Shown here: piece by piece, positions 18,145-31,646 of the stretch
Layout: each line of letters begins with the position of its first letter
Numbering within the stretch: the first letter of the stretch is position 1
Assembly (NCBI RefSeq): GCF_016919405.1
Contig: NZ_CP070353.1
Coordinates: 2,480,001-2,544,000, forward strand
Origin: Ensifer sp. PDNC004
GTDB lineage: Bacteria; Pseudomonadota; Alphaproteobacteria; Rhizobiales; Rhizobiaceae
Direction of reading: 5' to 3'
DNA length: 64,000 nt
Program-made: the position numbers and the translations under genes
The notes under the pieces: model-generated
Told to the model about the DNA's origin: nothing
The model's database searches: none
What the model saw: only the letters and a program-made list of their open reading frames with translations

Positions 18145-19739
18145 CAGTCGCTCGCCTCAGGTGCTGCGGCGGGCGCTTTCGCCCCGCGCTTGATGTTGCG
18201 GCGGATCATCCCGAGGCTCGCGCCACCGAGCCCGAAGGCAAGCGCAAAGTAGATCACCATGGCGACCGCGACGAGACCCGTCAGCGTCGTTGCCCGCGTG
18301 AAGAGCGAGGCTGCCGAGGACAGCTCGAAGGCGAACCAGTCGACAGCATAATACAGCGCCGCCGCCATGCCCGCCGCGGCGAGGACGAGACGCGGGATAC
18401 GGGTCAGAAGCGGGATGTCCCTGCCCCAATGGCCGCGCCAGACAAGCGTTGCGAACAGCAGCACGGCATTGACCCAGCCGGCAACGATCTCGGCGGTGGC
18501 GATGCCGCTGGCGCCAAGCCGTGGGAACAGGGTGAGCGCCAGGGACACGTTCACGACGACGGAAATCGCAGCGAAAATCATCGGCGTGCGCGTATCTTCA
18601 CGCGCGAAGAAGCCGGGAATGAAGGCTTTGATCAGCACGAAAGCCGGCAGGCCGAGACCGTAGATCGCCAGAATATGACCGACGATGACGGTCGAATCGG
18701 CCGAGAACTTGCCGCGCTCGAACAGCAACCGGACGATCGGCTCGGACATGACGAGCAAGGCGGCCGCGGCTGGCAGTGTCAGGAACAGCGTGAACTCGAC
18801 CGAGCGGTTCTGCAGGTTCGAGGCCTCGTTGACGTTGCCCGAACGCAGCGCCCGGGCAAGTTCCGGCAGAAGCACGGTTGCGACGGCAATGCCGACGACA
18901 CCGAGCGGAAGCTGATAGATGCGGTCGGCATAGACGAGCGATGACACCGCACCTTCCTGCGCCGAGGCGATGTTGGTGTTGATCAGGAGGTTGATCTGGG
19001 TGATGCCGCCGGTGATCGCCGCCGGAAGCGCCAGCACCAAAAGACGCCGGACATTGGCGGTCATCTTCGGGCGGCGAAGGCCGATCTTGATACCGGCGTC
19101 GCGCACGGCGATCCAGACGATCGCAAGCTGAACGAGACCGGCGGCCATGACGCCCCAGGAAAGTCCGTAGCCGACCGCGATCGGATCCTGACCCGCATAC
19201 CAGGCATAGCCGAGCACACCGATGAGGATGAAATTGAGGAAGACCGGTGCGATCGCCGCTGCGAAATAGCGGTGTAGCGAATTCAGCATGCCCGCCATCA
19301 TCGCCGCCAGCGACATGCAGGCGAGATAGGGGAACATGATCGCCGCAAAGACGATGGTGCTGCCTAGCTTTTCCGGGTCGTCGGCAAAGCCGGGCGCAAT
19401 CAGGTTGCTGACGATGAAGGGCATCGTCAATTCCATCGCGATCGTCAGGAACAGGAGCACGGTGAAGAGGACGCCGAAGACCTCCTCGGAGAAGCGCCGG
19501 GCGCCGTCCATGCCGTTCGCCTCGATCTCCCGGGCAAAGAGCGGCACGAAGGCGGAATTGAAGGCGCCTTCGGCAAAGAGGCGCCGGAAGGTGTTGGGCA
19601 GGCGGAAGGCGGTGTTGAAGGCGTCGGCAACGGGGCCGGTGCCAAGCGCTGCCGCCATGAAGGTTTCGCGGATGAAGCCGAACAGGCGGCTTCCGAGCGT
19701 CGCGCCGCCGACGGTTGCAAATTTCTTGACCAGACTCAT
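18144..19739 (-). CDS. murJ: lipid II flippase MurJ (MviN)
   Basis: Inner-membrane flippase moving lipid II to the periplasmic side for peptidoglycan synthesis. The 531-residue polytopic protein has about 14 hydrophobic helices. The N-terminal signature [17 protein letters not shown] and the loop [15 protein letters not shown] are conserved in the family. It overlaps glnD upstream by four bases (ATGA) and the VOC gene downstream by one, so the three are probably co-translated. Confidence 0.96.
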   Translation of the reverse strand: MSLVKKFATVGGATLGSRLFGFIRETFMAAALGTGPVADAFNTAFRLPNTFRRLFAEGAFNSAFVPLFAREIEANGMDGARRFSEEVFGVLFTVLLFLTIAMELTMPFIVSNLIAPGFADDPEKLGSTIVFAAIMFPYLACMSLAAMMAGMLNSLHRYFAAAIAPVFLNFILIGVLGYAWYAGQDPIAVGYGLSWGVMAAGLVQLAIVWIAVRDAGIKIGLRRPKMTANVRRLLVLALPAAITGGITQINLLINTNIASAQEGAVSSLVYADRIYQLPLGVVGIAVATVLLPELARALRSGNVNEASNLQNRSVEFTLFLTLPAAAALLVMSEPIVRLLFERGKFSADSTVIVGHILAIYGLGLPAFVLIKAFIPGFFAREDTRTPMIFAAISVVVNVSLALTLFPRLGASGIATAEIVAGWVNAVLLFATLVWRGHWGRDIPLLTRIPRLVLAAAGMAAALYYAVDWFAFELSSAASLFTRATTLTGLVAVAMVIYFALAFGLGGASLGMIRRNIKRGAKAPAAAPEASD

Positions 19740-22579
19740 GTTTCGGCTTTTGTCGTTCTGTGAGCGGAGGAAACGCCCGGGGGCGGCGCGATGATGCCCG
19801 AGGGCATGCGGTCGCGCGCTTCGTCCCCCTCCCCGGCCATGACGGCCTTGAGGCGTGCGGCAATGTTCATCTGTCGGTTTTCACTCGTCACCTTCTGGCC
19901 GACAAGGTCGGTGACGTAGAAGGTGTCGATCACCTTCTCGCCGAAGGTGGTGATGTGCGCCGAGGCGATGTCGAGCGAAAGATCGGACAGCACCGCGGTG
20001 ATCTCGGACAGGAGGCCCGGACGGTCGAGGCCTTCGACCTCGATCACCGTGAACTTGTTCGACAGCGTGTTGCTGATCGTCACTTCCGGCGTGACGGTAA
20101 ACGCCTTGGTGCGCTTCTTAACCTTGGTGCGGCTGGCAATCACCTCCGGCAGGCGCTTGCGGCCCGAAAGCACGTCCTCGATCAGCTTGCCGATGCTGGC
20201 AGCCCGGCGCATCTCGTCCTCGTCGACGGCGAACTCGCGGTTGACGAGGATGGTGTCGAGCGCGCGTCCGTCCGAGGTCGTGAAGATCTGCGCGTCGACG
20301 ATGTTGGCGCCGGCGGCCGCACAGGCCCCGGCAATGACAGTCAGAAGCCGCGGATGGTCCGGCGAAAGCACGGTGATTTCGGTGATCGCGTGGAACTGGT
20401 GGGTGCGCACCATGGTCGCGAGAGCCTTGCCGGCGGCATCCGCCTCGCGGATGAAGCGCGCATGCCGGATCTGGTCTTCCAGCGCCACCGTCAGGAGATA
20501 GGGCTGGTAGTGCAGGCGCACATAGTCGTCGCGCTCCTTTTCGGACCAATCCGTCAGGGCCTCGCCGAGCATGATCGCGGCATGGGCCGCACGTTCCTTG
20601 CGCGACAGTTCCGAGAAGCCGCCCGACAGCAACAGCTCGGTCTCGTAATAGAGCGTGCGCAGGAGCTGGCCCTTCCAGCCGTTCCAGACACCCGGGCCGA
20701 CGGCGCGGATATCGCAGACGGTCAGGACGAGCAGCATCTTCAGCCGGTCGAGCGACTGCACTCGCTCGGCGAAATCGACGATCGTCTTGCGGTCGTTGAG
20801 GTCGCGCGTCTGGGCGACCATCGACATCAGCAGATGCTCCTCGATCAGCCAGGCGACCAGTTCCGTCTGCTTCGGCGACAGCCCGAAGCGCGGGCAGAGC
20901 TTGCGCGCCACCTTGGCGCCAGCGGTCGAGTGATCCTCGGGCCGGCCTTTGGCGATGTCGTGCAGCAGCACGGCGACATAGAGCGCCTCGCGGTCCTCGA
21001 TCCCCGGCATCAGCTTGGCGACGAGCGGATGGGCCTCCTCCTCGATGCCGCCTTCGATGCGCGACAGCACGTCGACGGTGCGCAGCAGATGCTCGTCGAC
21101 CGTATAGTGATGATACATGTTGAACTGCATCATCGAGACGATCTTGCCGAAATCCGGAATGAAGCGGCCGAGCACACCGGCTTCGTTCATGCGCCGCAGG
21201 ATCAGCTCCGGCTTGCGGCGGGACGTGAGGATCGACAGGAAGAGGCGGTTCGCCTCCTCGTTTTCGCGCAGCGCCGGCTTGATCAGGCTCAGCGACCGCG
21301 TGACCTGGCGCAGTGCCGCCGGATGGAATTCGAGCCCGTTGATATCGGCGATGTGGAAGAAGCGCAGCAGATTGACCGGATCGCGCTTGAAGACATCGGG
21401 GCTTGCAAGCGCGATGCGACCGCCGTCGTCGACGAAATCGAGCGTACCGGCGATCTTGCGGCTGCGATGGGTGAAGCGGCCGATGATGCCGGAAATGCCG
21501 GGCGCGTCCTTGGCCTGCTGGTCTTCGAGCGCTGCGCAGAAGATGCGGGTGAGATCGCCGACGTCCTTGGCCACCAGGAAGAAGTGCTTCATGAAGCGTT
21601 CGACGGCGGACAGGCCAGGGTGGTCATGGTAACCGAGCGCCTCGGCGATCTCACGCTGGATATCGAAGGAAAGCCGCTCCTCGGATTTGCCGGTGAGGAA
21701 ATGCATGTGGCAGCGCACCGCCCAGAGGAAGTCCTCGGCTTTCTGGAAGAGTTGGTACTCCTGCCGCGACAAGACGCCGAGCTTGACGAGGTCGGCAGTG
21801 TCCTTCAGCCGGTAGAAGTACTTGGCGATCCAGAACAGCGTGTGCAGGTCGCGGAGCCCGCCCTTGCCTTCCTTGACGTTCGGCTCGACGAGATAGCGCG
21901 TGTCGCCGGCCTTGCGGTGACGCTCGTCGCGCTCGGCCAGCTTGGCGGCGATGAAATCCGGGCCGGTGTTGCGGACGATCTCGTGGTCGAAGCGGGTTTC
22001 CAGTTCGGCGCAGAGCGTCTGCGAGCCGCAGATGTAGCGTGTCTCGAGGATGGCCGTGCGGATCGTCATGTCGGCGCGTGACAACCGGATGCACTCATCG
22101 ATGGTGCGGGTGGCGTGGCCGACCTTGAAGCCCAGATCCCAGAGAATATAGAGCATGAACTCGATCGCCGGCTCGGCCCAGACGGCCTTTTTCACCGGCA
22201 GCAGGAACAGAAGGTCGATGTCGGAACCGGGCGCCAGCGTGCCGCGGCCATAGCCGCCGACCGCCGTCACGGCGATCCGCGACGCCGGCGGTGCATTGGC
22301 GGCATCGAAGATCTCGTTCAGCACGAAATCATGCAGGACCATGATCAGCCGATCCTGCAGCCAGGAAATACGCTCGGCGCAGAGAATGCCGGCACCGTCG
22401 GCATTGAACAGTTCACGGGCCTTTGCCCGGCCAGCGACGTTTGCCTGCTTGAAGGCCGCGAGCAGCGCCTGACGCATCGGGTCGCGCTGTTCGGCATGGG
22501 CCGAGGCGATGAAGTCGCATTTCGCCCGGAGCGCTGCGACGTCGAGAATTTCGGGAAAGGAAATGTCTTGTCTGCCCAT
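19736..22579 (-). CDS. glnD: bifunctional PII uridylyltransferase / uridylyl-removing enzyme
   Basis: Nitrogen sensor that uridylylates PII proteins when glutamine is low and removes UMP when it is high. Order along the 947 residues: nucleotidyltransferase domain ([18 protein letters not shown], about 108-126), PII-UTase linker region, HD domain ([15 protein letters not shown]) and two C-terminal ACT domains for glutamine sensing ([34 protein letters not shown]). Works upstream of NtrBC and sigma-54, whose gene rpoN is also in this window. Full length, with no frameshift seen. Confidence 0.97.
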   Translation of the reverse strand: MGRQDISFPEILDVAALRAKCDFIASAHAEQRDPMRQALLAAFKQANVAGRAKARELFNADGAGILCAERISWLQDRLIMVLHDFVLNEIFDAANAPPASRIAVTAVGGYGRGTLAPGSDIDLLFLLPVKKAVWAEPAIEFMLYILWDLGFKVGHATRTIDECIRLSRADMTIRTAILETRYICGSQTLCAELETRFDHEIVRNTGPDFIAAKLAERDERHRKAGDTRYLVEPNVKEGKGGLRDLHTLFWIAKYFYRLKDTADLVKLGVLSRQEYQLFQKAEDFLWAVRCHMHFLTGKSEERLSFDIQREIAEALGYHDHPGLSAVERFMKHFFLVAKDVGDLTRIFCAALEDQQAKDAPGISGIIGRFTHRSRKIAGTLDFVDDGGRIALASPDVFKRDPVNLLRFFHIADINGLEFHPAALRQVTRSLSLIKPALRENEEANRLFLSILTSRRKPELILRRMNEAGVLGRFIPDFGKIVSMMQFNMYHHYTVDEHLLRTVDVLSRIEGGIEEEAHPLVAKLMPGIEDREALYVAVLLHDIAKGRPEDHSTAGAKVARKLCPRFGLSPKQTELVAWLIEEHLLMSMVAQTRDLNDRKTIVDFAERVQSLDRLKMLLVLTVCDIRAVGPGVWNGWKGQLLRTLYYETELLLSGGFSELSRKERAAHAAIMLGEALTDWSEKERDDYVRLHYQPYLLTVALEDQIRHARFIREADAAGKALATMVRTHQFHAITEITVLSPDHPRLLTVIAGACAAAGANIVDAQIFTTSDGRALDTILVNREFAVDEDEMRRAASIGKLIEDVLSGRKRLPEVIASRTKVKKRTKAFTVTPEVTISNTLSNKFTVIEVEGLDRPGLLSEITAVLSDLSLDIASAHITTFGEKVIDTFYVTDLVGQKVTSENRQMNIAARLKAVMAGEGDEARDRMPSGIIAPPPGVSSAHRTTKAET

Positions 22580-22685
22580 GAAGTGCCGAGGGGCGCCCTG
22601 TCCGACTGGTTGCGTGGTCGTTCGCTGTCAAGCGCTCCTGCATGATCCTTGCGACCGAGGCCGAATAAAGACCAAACAGCAATCA

Positions 22686-22715
22686 AGCGCCGCGCCGGCA
22701 AAGGCGCGCGGCGCT
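22686..22715 (-). terminator. hairpin after mutS
   Basis: A long GC stem (AGCGCCGCGCC against GGCGCGCGGCGCT, with a 2-base bulge) lies about 100 bp beyond the mutS stop and before glnD. The T tract is poor on the minus strand; a candidate terminator only. Confidence 0.4.
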
Positions 22716-22810
22716 GTATAGCCTTTTTACCGACGGCTTGCACAGGAAAAAGGCGCAGCGCATAGGCCAAGGGTTGTTGGAATGCGGGCGGGAAACCGCA
22801 CGCACGTTCC

Positions 22811-25564
22811 TCACCCCGCCTTGGTCGCGCTCAATTCCTTCTTCAGCGCATAGAGCGCATCGAGCGCCTCGCGCGGCGTCATGTCGTCGGGGTTCAGCGC
22901 CTTCAGCGCCTCGTCGACCTTGGAATTTCCGGCGGGCTTCACCTCTTCGCGGCGGATCGCCACCTGGAACAGCGGCAGATCGTCGATCAGCTGGCTCGCC
23001 GGGTTCTTGCGGTCCGCATCCTCGAGCTTGGCGAGTACGTCCTTGGCGCGCGCCACGACCGAGGCCGGCAGACCGGCGAGACGGGCGACCTGAATGCCGT
23101 AGGAGCGATCGGCAGCACCCGGACCGACCTCGTGCAGGAAGATCACGTCGCCGTGCCATTCCTTGACGCGCATCGTCGCGTTCGAGAGACGGCCGAGCTT
23201 TTCCGAAAGCACGGTCAACTCATGGAAGTGGGTGGCGAAGAGACCGCGGCAGCGGTTCGCCTCATGCAGGTGCTCGACCGCCGCCCAGGCGATCGACAGG
23301 CCGTCGAAGGTGGCGGTGCCGCGGCCGATCTCGTCGAGGATGACCAGCGAGCGGTCGGTTGCCTGGTTGAGGATCGCGGCCGTCTCGACCATCTCGACCA
23401 TGAAGGTCGAGCGGCCGCGCGCCAGATCGTCGGAGGCGCCGACGCGGGAGAAGAGCCGGTCGACGATGCCGATATGGGCGCTCGCGGCAGGCACGAAGGT
23501 GCCCATCTGCGCCATGATCGCGATCAACGCGTTCTGGCGCAGGAAGGTCGACTTACCGCCCATGTTGGGACCGGTGAGCAGCCAGATCGCGCCGCCCTCC
23601 TCGCCTTCGGGCGGGGAGAGATCGCAGCCATTGGCGACAAAGGCATTCGACGCCTGGCGCTTCAGCGCCTGCTCGACCACCGGATGGCGGCCGCCGTCGA
23701 TCGCAAACATGCGCGAGCGATCGACTGTGGGGCGGGCATAGGCCTGTTCCTCGGCGAGAACCGCAAGACCGACGGAGACGTCGACGGTCGCAAGCGCCAG
23801 TGCCGCCGCCTTCAGCGTCTCGGCAGCAGCGACGACCTCTGCCGTCATCCGGTCAAAGGCTTCAAGCTCGATCGACAGCGCGCGGTCAGCGGCGTTGGCG
23901 ATCTTGCTTTCAAGCTCGGCCAGTTCCGTCGTGGTGAAGCGCATCGCGTTCGCCATCGTCTGTCGATGGATGAAACGGGCACGGCCGGCATCCGTGTCTG
24001 TCATCGAACCGGCATTGCCCGCCGTCACCTCGATGAAGTAGCCGAGAACGTTGTTGTGCTTGATCTTCAGCGACTTGATGCCGGTCTCTTCGGAATATTG
24101 CAGCTGCAGCCCGGCGATCACCCGGCGAGACTGATCGCGCAGGCCCCGGACCTCGTCGAGCTCGGCATTGGCGCCTTCGCACACGAAACCGCCGTCGCGC
24201 TTCAGAAGCGGCAGCTCGTCGCCAAGCGTCGCATCGAGCAGGCCGAGCAGACCGGCAGGCAGCGCCTCGATCGAAGCGCGCGCACCTTTCAGCTCATCAG
24301 ACAGCGTGCCGGCCGCCATCATCCGCGCAATCGACGCGGAGGCATGCAGGCCGGCCCGGATGGCGCCGAGATCGCGCGGGCCACCACGGCCGAGCGCCAG
24401 CCGCGACAGGGCACGCGGCATATCCGGCGCGCGACGCAGCGCATCGCGCAGGTCGCCGGCAAAGGACGGCTGATCCGCAAGGATCTCGATCGAGTCGAGA
24501 CGCTCATTGATACGGTCCGGGTCGGTCAGCGGCGACATCAGCCGCTCGGCCAGAAGCCGGGCGCCGCCGCTTGTCACGGTGCGGTCGAGCGCCTTCAAGA
24601 GGGTGCCTTCGCGTGCGCCGGACAGCGTCTTTACCAGTTCCAGATTGCCGCGGGTCGCCGGGTCGATGAAGAGCGTCGAGGCGGCACTTTCGCGCTCGGG
24701 CGTACCGAGCGCCGGCCGCTCGGCAAGCTGGGTCTTTTCGACATAGGAAATGGCAGCAGACGCCGCTGCGAGTTCGGCGCGGGAAAACGTGCCAAAGCCA
24801 TCGAGCGTCTTGACGCCGAAGTAGCGGCTGATGCGGCCTTCCGCCGTCGCGCTGTCGAACAGCACCGCCGGCTGCGGCACGGCCACGCGGCCGAGCACGT
24901 CGAAGACGGGCCTTAGTTCCGGGTCGTGAAAGACCGTATCGGCCAGGATCAGTTCGCGCGGCTCGATGCGCAGGATATCGGCAAGCAGCCGGCTCTCGGC
25001 GGTTTCGGCGAGGCGGAAGATGCCGGTGGAGATGTCGATCCAGGCAAGCGCGTAGGCCGGCTCCGAGCCGCTCTTGATCCGCGCCAGCGCCATCAGATAG
25101 TTGGTCTCGGACGGCGAAAGCAGTTTCTCTTCGGTGATCGTACCCGGCGTGACCAGGCGCACCACGTCGCGGCGCACCACTGACTTGGCTCCGCGCTTCT
25201 TGGCTTCCGCCGGGTCTTCCACCTGCTCGCAGACGGCGACGCGGAAGCCGAGGCCGATCAGCTTCTGCAGGTAATCATCGGCCGCATGCACCGGCACGCC
25301 GCACATCGGGATCTCCTGCCCCATATGCTGGCCACGCTTGGTCAGCGTGATGCCGAGCGCGCGCGAGGCTTCGACCGCGTCCTGGAAGAACAGCTCGTAG
25401 AAGTCGCCCATGCGATAGAACAGCAGCGAGTCCGGGTTGTTCGCCTTGATCTCGATGAATTGTTCCATCATCGGCGTCGCGGTGGAACGGCTTTCCTCGC
25501 TCGCCAATTCGGCTGCGGATAAAACCTCCCCCGCGCGGGTCGAATAGTCTGTCACGAAATTCAT
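22811..25564 (-). CDS. mutS: DNA mismatch repair protein MutS
   Basis: Recognises mismatches and recruits MutL. The 917 residues include mismatch-binding domain I with the wedge motif [11 protein letters not shown], core/lever/clamp domains, Walker [15 protein letters not shown], and Walker [18 protein letters not shown] 32-residue extension precedes the conserved [10 protein letters not shown]. It is divergent from tme with a 103-bp gap. No premature stop, so the strain should not be a mutS mutator. Confidence 0.97.
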   Translation of the reverse strand: MNFVTDYSTRAGEVLSAAELASEESRSTATPMMEQFIEIKANNPDSLLFYRMGDFYELFFQDAVEASRALGITLTKRGQHMGQEIPMCGVPVHAADDYLQKLIGLGFRVAVCEQVEDPAEAKKRGAKSVVRRDVVRLVTPGTITEEKLLSPSETNYLMALARIKSGSEPAYALAWIDISTGIFRLAETAESRLLADILRIEPRELILADTVFHDPELRPVFDVLGRVAVPQPAVLFDSATAEGRISRYFGVKTLDGFGTFSRAELAAASAAISYVEKTQLAERPALGTPERESAASTLFIDPATRGNLELVKTLSGAREGTLLKALDRTVTSGGARLLAERLMSPLTDPDRINERLDSIEILADQPSFAGDLRDALRRAPDMPRALSRLALGRGGPRDLGAIRAGLHASASIARMMAAGTLSDELKGARASIEALPAGLLGLLDATLGDELPLLKRDGGFVCEGANAELDEVRGLRDQSRRVIAGLQLQYSEETGIKSLKIKHNNVLGYFIEVTAGNAGSMTDTDAGRARFIHRQTMANAMRFTTTELAELESKIANAADRALSIELEAFDRMTAEVVAAAETLKAAALALATVDVSVGLAVLAEEQAYARPTVDRSRMFAIDGGRHPVVEQALKRQASNAFVANGCDLSPPEGEEGGAIWLLTGPNMGGKSTFLRQNALIAIMAQMGTFVPAASAHIGIVDRLFSRVGASDDLARGRSTFMVEMVETAAILNQATDRSLVILDEIGRGTATFDGLSIAWAAVEHLHEANRCRGLFATHFHELTVLSEKLGRLSNATMRVKEWHGDVIFLHEVGPGAADRSYGIQVARLAGLPASVVARAKDVLAKLEDADRKNPASQLIDDLPLFQVAIRREEVKPAGNSKVDEALKALNPDDMTPREALDALYALKKELSATKAG

Positions 25565-25667
25565 GATTGTTCCGAAAAAAGAGATGGCACACTATCGCCA
25601 AGCAAATATAGACGACAACCATAAAGAGGCGCGCCGCAAGGCTCGCCCACAGGAGGATAGAGGAAAC

Positions 25668-27953
<2,286 letters not shown>

Positions 27954-28060
27954 GACCGGTATTGCCGGTCCGGCGGCTGCTCCATTTCAGTGCAGCCGTC
28001 TCCATTCGGATCAACGCGCGACCCCGATTGGTAGCAATTCGAAACAACTATAAAGAAGAA

Positions 28061-28090
28061 AAGCCCGCCTTCCGAAAAGGAGGCGGGCTT
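28061..28090. terminator. bidirectional terminator between tme and olsB
   Basis: A 10-bp stem (AAGCCCGCCT / AGGCGGGCTT). On the minus strand it is followed by TTTTCTTCTTTA, so it best serves transcripts from the olsB side; it also lies 107 bp after the tme stop. Confidence 0.75.
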
Positions 28091-28092
28091 AA

Positions 28093-28302
28093 TAACATGT
28101 AATGCATTTATGTTTAAGGTAATGAAAGACGGAGTCTTGGGAACCCTATGCCTGTCGATCCCCGGAAGATCGGCAGTTTCTCCATTTATTTTCTCTATTC
28201 GTTCGTCATGAAACTAGAGAAGAACATGACAATACATGTCTCTCTTTCGACCCTGAAAGTCAAACCCATCATTAATAATTGGTTAACCCCACCGGGACCC
28301 GG
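28093..28302 (-). other. AT-rich intergenic stretch, possible long 3' leader/trailer or small RNA
   Basis: 210 bp between the terminator and the olsB stop, much richer in A and T than its surroundings and without a plausible gene. On the minus strand it contains TTGACT near its start and ends at a strong terminator, so it could encode a small RNA or simply be the olsB 3' untranslated region. No known RNA family was recognised. Confidence 0.3.
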
Positions 28303-29193
28303 TCAGGAGGCGGCGCCACCGAAACGTCCGGCATCCGCGCCGTAGTAGTTGAGGTAGCGGCCCGAGATGTTGCTGATCGGCAAAACGATCAGAACGTCGG
28401 TGGTGCGGAACGCATGATCGACCACCGCTCCGTCGCCGACCATGGCGCCGAGCCGCATATAGCCCTTGATCAAGGGCGGCAGAGCGGCAAGCGCCTTCTT
28501 GGCATTGATCGCCTCGGCCGGCATCAGATCCATCGTCCGGTGCAGCTCGGGCCGTGCGCTGACGGCCCAGTCGTCGCGGGCGCGGATATTGTGGTGCAGG
28601 AAGGATAGCGCCAGCGCATGTTCGGCCGGAACGACACCGGGGAACGAACCGCAGCCGAACATCGCGTCCATGCCGTATTTGAGCGCATAGGCCCAGTTGC
28701 CCTGCCACAGGAGTTCGACTGTGCGCTTGGTCCGGTAGTCCGGCAGGACGCAGGAACGGCCGAGCTCCATGAAGCGCTTGGTCGGATGACGGGCGAGAAG
28801 CGCATCGATCGCGAATTCGGAAGACGAGTAGAAGCCGCCCGAGCGCTCAGCCACATCCTGGCGCAGCAACCGGTATGTTCCGACGATCTGATCCTCGGCG
28901 TCGCCTTCGATCGAGGTATCGAGAACCAAAAGATGGTCGCAGATCGCGTCCCAGCTGTCGACGTCGCGCTTGCGCCGATCTGCCTCTGGGCCGACCTGCG
29001 CCTTCATCTCCTCGACGAAAACCTTGTAACGCACGGCCTGAGCGGCATCGATTTCCGACGCCGTGCGGGCAAGCCGCGTCTCGAGATTGGCGATCCTGCC
29101 GAGAACGTCGGACGCCGGAGCGGCGGCTTTCTTGCCGATGCAAGCCTGAGAAGTGTCAACCACGTTCGCCGAATCCAGTAGCTCGATGGCCAT
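28303..29193 (-). CDS. olsB: L-ornithine N-alpha-acyltransferase
   Basis: First step of ornithine-lipid synthesis: transfers a 3-hydroxyacyl chain from ACP to ornithine, giving lyso-ornithine lipid. A 296-residue protein with a GNAT-like (hemolysin-type acyltransferase) fold; conserved stretches include VRYKVFVEEM, FYSSSEFAID, ELGRSCVLPDYR and YLMFGCGSFPG-like YGMDAMFGCGSFPG. No membrane helix. In Sinorhizobium ornithine lipids rise under phosphate limitation through PhoB; I did not find a convincing Pho box in the short upstream region. Confidence 0.9.
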   Translation of the reverse strand: MAIELLDSANVVDTSQACIGKKAAAPASDVLGRIANLETRLARTASEIDAAQAVRYKVFVEEMKAQVGPEADRRKRDVDSWDAICDHLLVLDTSIEGDAEDQIVGTYRLLRQDVAERSGGFYSSSEFAIDALLARHPTKRFMELGRSCVLPDYRTKRTVELLWQGNWAYALKYGMDAMFGCGSFPGVVPAEHALALSFLHHNIRARDDWAVSARPELHRTMDLMPAEAINAKKALAALPPLIKGYMRLGAMVGDGAVVDHAFRTTDVLIVLPISNISGRYLNYYGADAGRFGGAAS

Positions 29194-29314
29194 CCGCGTA
29201 ATCCCGAATCAAATCTGTCTGCGGGGGCTTAGACCACGTTTCTGCAACAACATAGTGACATGAACATTGCGTACAACCCCCGCTGTCCGATCAATACCGT
29301 AACCACCGCAAGAG

Positions 29315-31591
29315 TTACCGTTTGCGCAGCAGACGCGCGATCTCGGCGGTCAGCACCTGTGGTTCCACGGGCTTGGCGAGCACGACATCGGCACCGGCAG
29401 CAAGCAGGCGGTCGCGCATATCCTCGCGGATATCCGACGTCAGAACGATCACCGGCAGCCGCGCCAGCGCGCGCGACGCCTCGTCCGCGCGTATCTGCCG
29501 CATCATGGAAAGCCCGTCGCCACCCGGCATGTTGAGGTCGGTGACGAGAAGCTCCGGCGATGTGTTTCCGGCGGGCGCCCGTAGCGTCTCGGCGACCCCC
29601 GCGAAATCGCTGACCAGTTGAACCGCATGTCCCGAGCGCTGCAGCAGGGTGCGGATGATCAGTGCATTTATCGGGTCGTCCTCGGCCAACAGGATGCCGT
29701 GTCCCGGCCGACGGTCGGGTTCGACGACCGGCTCCTCGCGCAGGACCGGCCTGTTGTCGTTGATCGCGTCGCGCTTTTCGATGCCCTTCAGGCGGCCGAG
29801 CAGCACTTCGACCAGCGACTTTTCGCGCAAGGGCCGGATCAGCCAAGCCTCGTAGCCATCCATCTGGTTGACGGGATGACTGTTGCGCTCCTCCGGATTG
29901 ATCAGATAGGTGCGGCGAACCTCCAGCCGCCCGATGGCCGGCTGCAGCGCCAGAAGCTGCTCGTACTGCTGTGCGTGTCGGTGATCGACGATCACGTCGG
30001 TGAGCGCCGCGCCGCCTGCCTGCACGTCGGCGAGAACATGCTGGGCTGCGGCAAGCGTCGTTGCGCGGTGGCAGCGCCCGCCAAGCGTCGCGATGGTTGC
30101 GGCCAGCGCCGCCGAGGCCGGGCCATCTGGGGCCATGACCAGCACATGCGATCCGGCAAGAGTGGAGCGGCGCTCCGGCGCGATCGCCTCGACCTCTGCA
30201 AGCGGCATGCGGATTTCGAAGCGGCTGCCGCGGCCGGGCGCGCTCGCAGCCGTGAGGCTGCCGCCGCAGGCCTGCATGATGCGCCTGGATATGGCGAGGC
30301 CGAGACCGGTGCCCTTGGCGCGCTGTTCGTCATTGCCGGCCTGCTCGAACTCCTCGAAGATGCGCTTCAGATCTTCGGGCGACATGCCCGGACCCGTATC
30401 GTCGATGCGGATCCGCACGCAGTCTTCGATCGTGTCGGCGCTGACGAAGACGCCGCCGACTTCCGTAAATTTGACCGCGTTGCCGATGACGTTGAAAAGC
30501 ACCTGCCGCAGACGCGCGGCATCGAAAGCCATCAGCGCGGGGACGTCGACGGAAACGGTGGCGCCGATCTCGATGCCCTTCTCGTGGGCGCGGTTGGAGA
30601 GCATTTCCACGACGCTCTCGATCACGCCACGCGGATCCTGGCGGCTCGGGCGAAACTGGAAGCGACCGGCCGAAAGCGACGAGAAGTCGATAAGGTCTTC
30701 GACGAGCTGGACCAGCGCGTGGCCGGATTGCTGCATTCCGGCGAGATAGTTCTGCTGTTCGCTCGACAAACGTGTCTGGCCGAGCAGATGGCTCATGCCG
30801 AGAATGCCCGAAAGCGGCGTGCGAATTTCGTGGCTGACGGTGGCGAGCAGCCGCGATTTGGCTTGGCTCGCCTCCTCGGCCCGCCGGCGCGCCGCCTCAC
30901 GCTCGCGCGCCGCCCGCGCTTCCTCGGTGACATCGCGCGCAATGCTGTGGCGCATGAGCTTGCCGCTCGCCGGATCGCGGGCGATCACGTCATGCCAATC
31001 GAAAAGGCGGATGCCTTCGGCCGCGGCGATGCGCACGAGGTAATGATTGGGCGCGGCCTTCGGCTCGAAGCTCAGGCCAAGGGCGCCGCAGGCCATGCCC
31101 CGGACATCCGACCGGCCGCAGATCTGATGGAAGACGGCATTGGCGTGGACAATCTTTCCGTCCATGCCGCGCATGATCGCAAGGTCGCCCAGCGCATCGT
31201 GAATGGTCGAAAGCAGCGCCGAGGTTTCAGAGCGGCGCCAATCCTTGTCTCGCTCCGCCTCATCGGAAACCGGCACGCTATCGAACGCGCGGATGGCTTC
31301 AACGGCGAGCAGAAGCGCACCGACCACGCCGGCCGCGGCAATCGCCGCGGCGAACAAGTGGAAGCCGGCAGTCATGCCGACGACGAGGATAAGGCCGGAA
31401 GCGACCAGGCCGAGCAGCGCCAGGGATGCGTAATTAAGCGCAGAGCGCGTACCGGAAGCCGGCTGCGCCGACACCTCACGGGACGGCGCCCCATCGAGCG
31501 GAAGCGCCGAAACCGACGCAGCGCTACCCGCCCGGGCGTCTCTCCCGAAGCCGGTTTCGATCCGCTCTAGCAGTCGTGACGGTTCGCTCAT
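29315..31591 (-). CDS. hybrid sensor histidine kinase with two receiver-like domains
   Basis: A 758-residue inner-membrane kinase. Two adjacent membrane helices (about 52-72 and 78-100) leave almost no periplasmic loop. A PAS-like domain (about 125-220), HisKA with SHEIRTPLSG (His254), and HATPase with NVIGNAVKFTEV, DDTGPGM and GTGLGLAISRR follow. A degenerate receiver comes next, with APDGP where the acidic pair should be and Arg in place of the conserved Lys (LIRPLR). Last is an intact receiver (LLAEDDPIN, VTDLNMPGGDG, LTSD, AKPVEP). Target and signal unknown; no partner regulator is adjacent. Confidence 0.9.
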   Translation of the reverse strand: MSEPSRLLERIETGFGRDARAGSAASVSALPLDGAPSREVSAQPASGTRSALNYASLALLGLVASGLILVVGMTAGFHLFAAAIAAAGVVGALLLAVEAIRAFDSVPVSDEAERDKDWRRSETSALLSTIHDALGDLAIMRGMDGKIVHANAVFHQICGRSDVRGMACGALGLSFEPKAAPNHYLVRIAAAEGIRLFDWHDVIARDPASGKLMRHSIARDVTEEARAAREREAARRRAEEASQAKSRLLATVSHEIRTPLSGILGMSHLLGQTRLSSEQQNYLAGMQQSGHALVQLVEDLIDFSSLSAGRFQFRPSRQDPRGVIESVVEMLSNRAHEKGIEIGATVSVDVPALMAFDAARLRQVLFNVIGNAVKFTEVGGVFVSADTIEDCVRIRIDDTGPGMSPEDLKRIFEEFEQAGNDEQRAKGTGLGLAISRRIMQACGGSLTAASAPGRGSRFEIRMPLAEVEAIAPERRSTLAGSHVLVMAPDGPASAALAATIATLGGRCHRATTLAAAQHVLADVQAGGAALTDVIVDHRHAQQYEQLLALQPAIGRLEVRRTYLINPEERNSHPVNQMDGYEAWLIRPLREKSLVEVLLGRLKGIEKRDAINDNRPVLREEPVVEPDRRPGHGILLAEDDPINALIIRTLLQRSGHAVQLVSDFAGVAETLRAPAGNTSPELLVTDLNMPGGDGLSMMRQIRADEASRALARLPVIVLTSDIREDMRDRLLAAGADVVLAKPVEPQVLTAEIARLLRKR

Positions 31592-31646
31592 GCGTTCCGG
31601 CTAACACGACAGGCGTTCCGAATGGCTTCAAGGCTTCGATAAAATC

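Noticed and set aside
16456..18252. 598-codon plus-strand open frame across trpS and the VOC gene
   Set aside because: Spans two good minus-strand genes and a terminator; composition is that of a shadow frame.
23132..24916. 594-codon plus-strand open frame inside mutS
   Set aside because: Antisense shadow of mutS caused by biased third-position GC; Arg/Gly/Gln-rich nonsense composition.
29618..31570. 650-codon plus-strand open frame inside the hybrid kinase
   Set aside because: Antisense shadow of a gene with clear kinase motifs.
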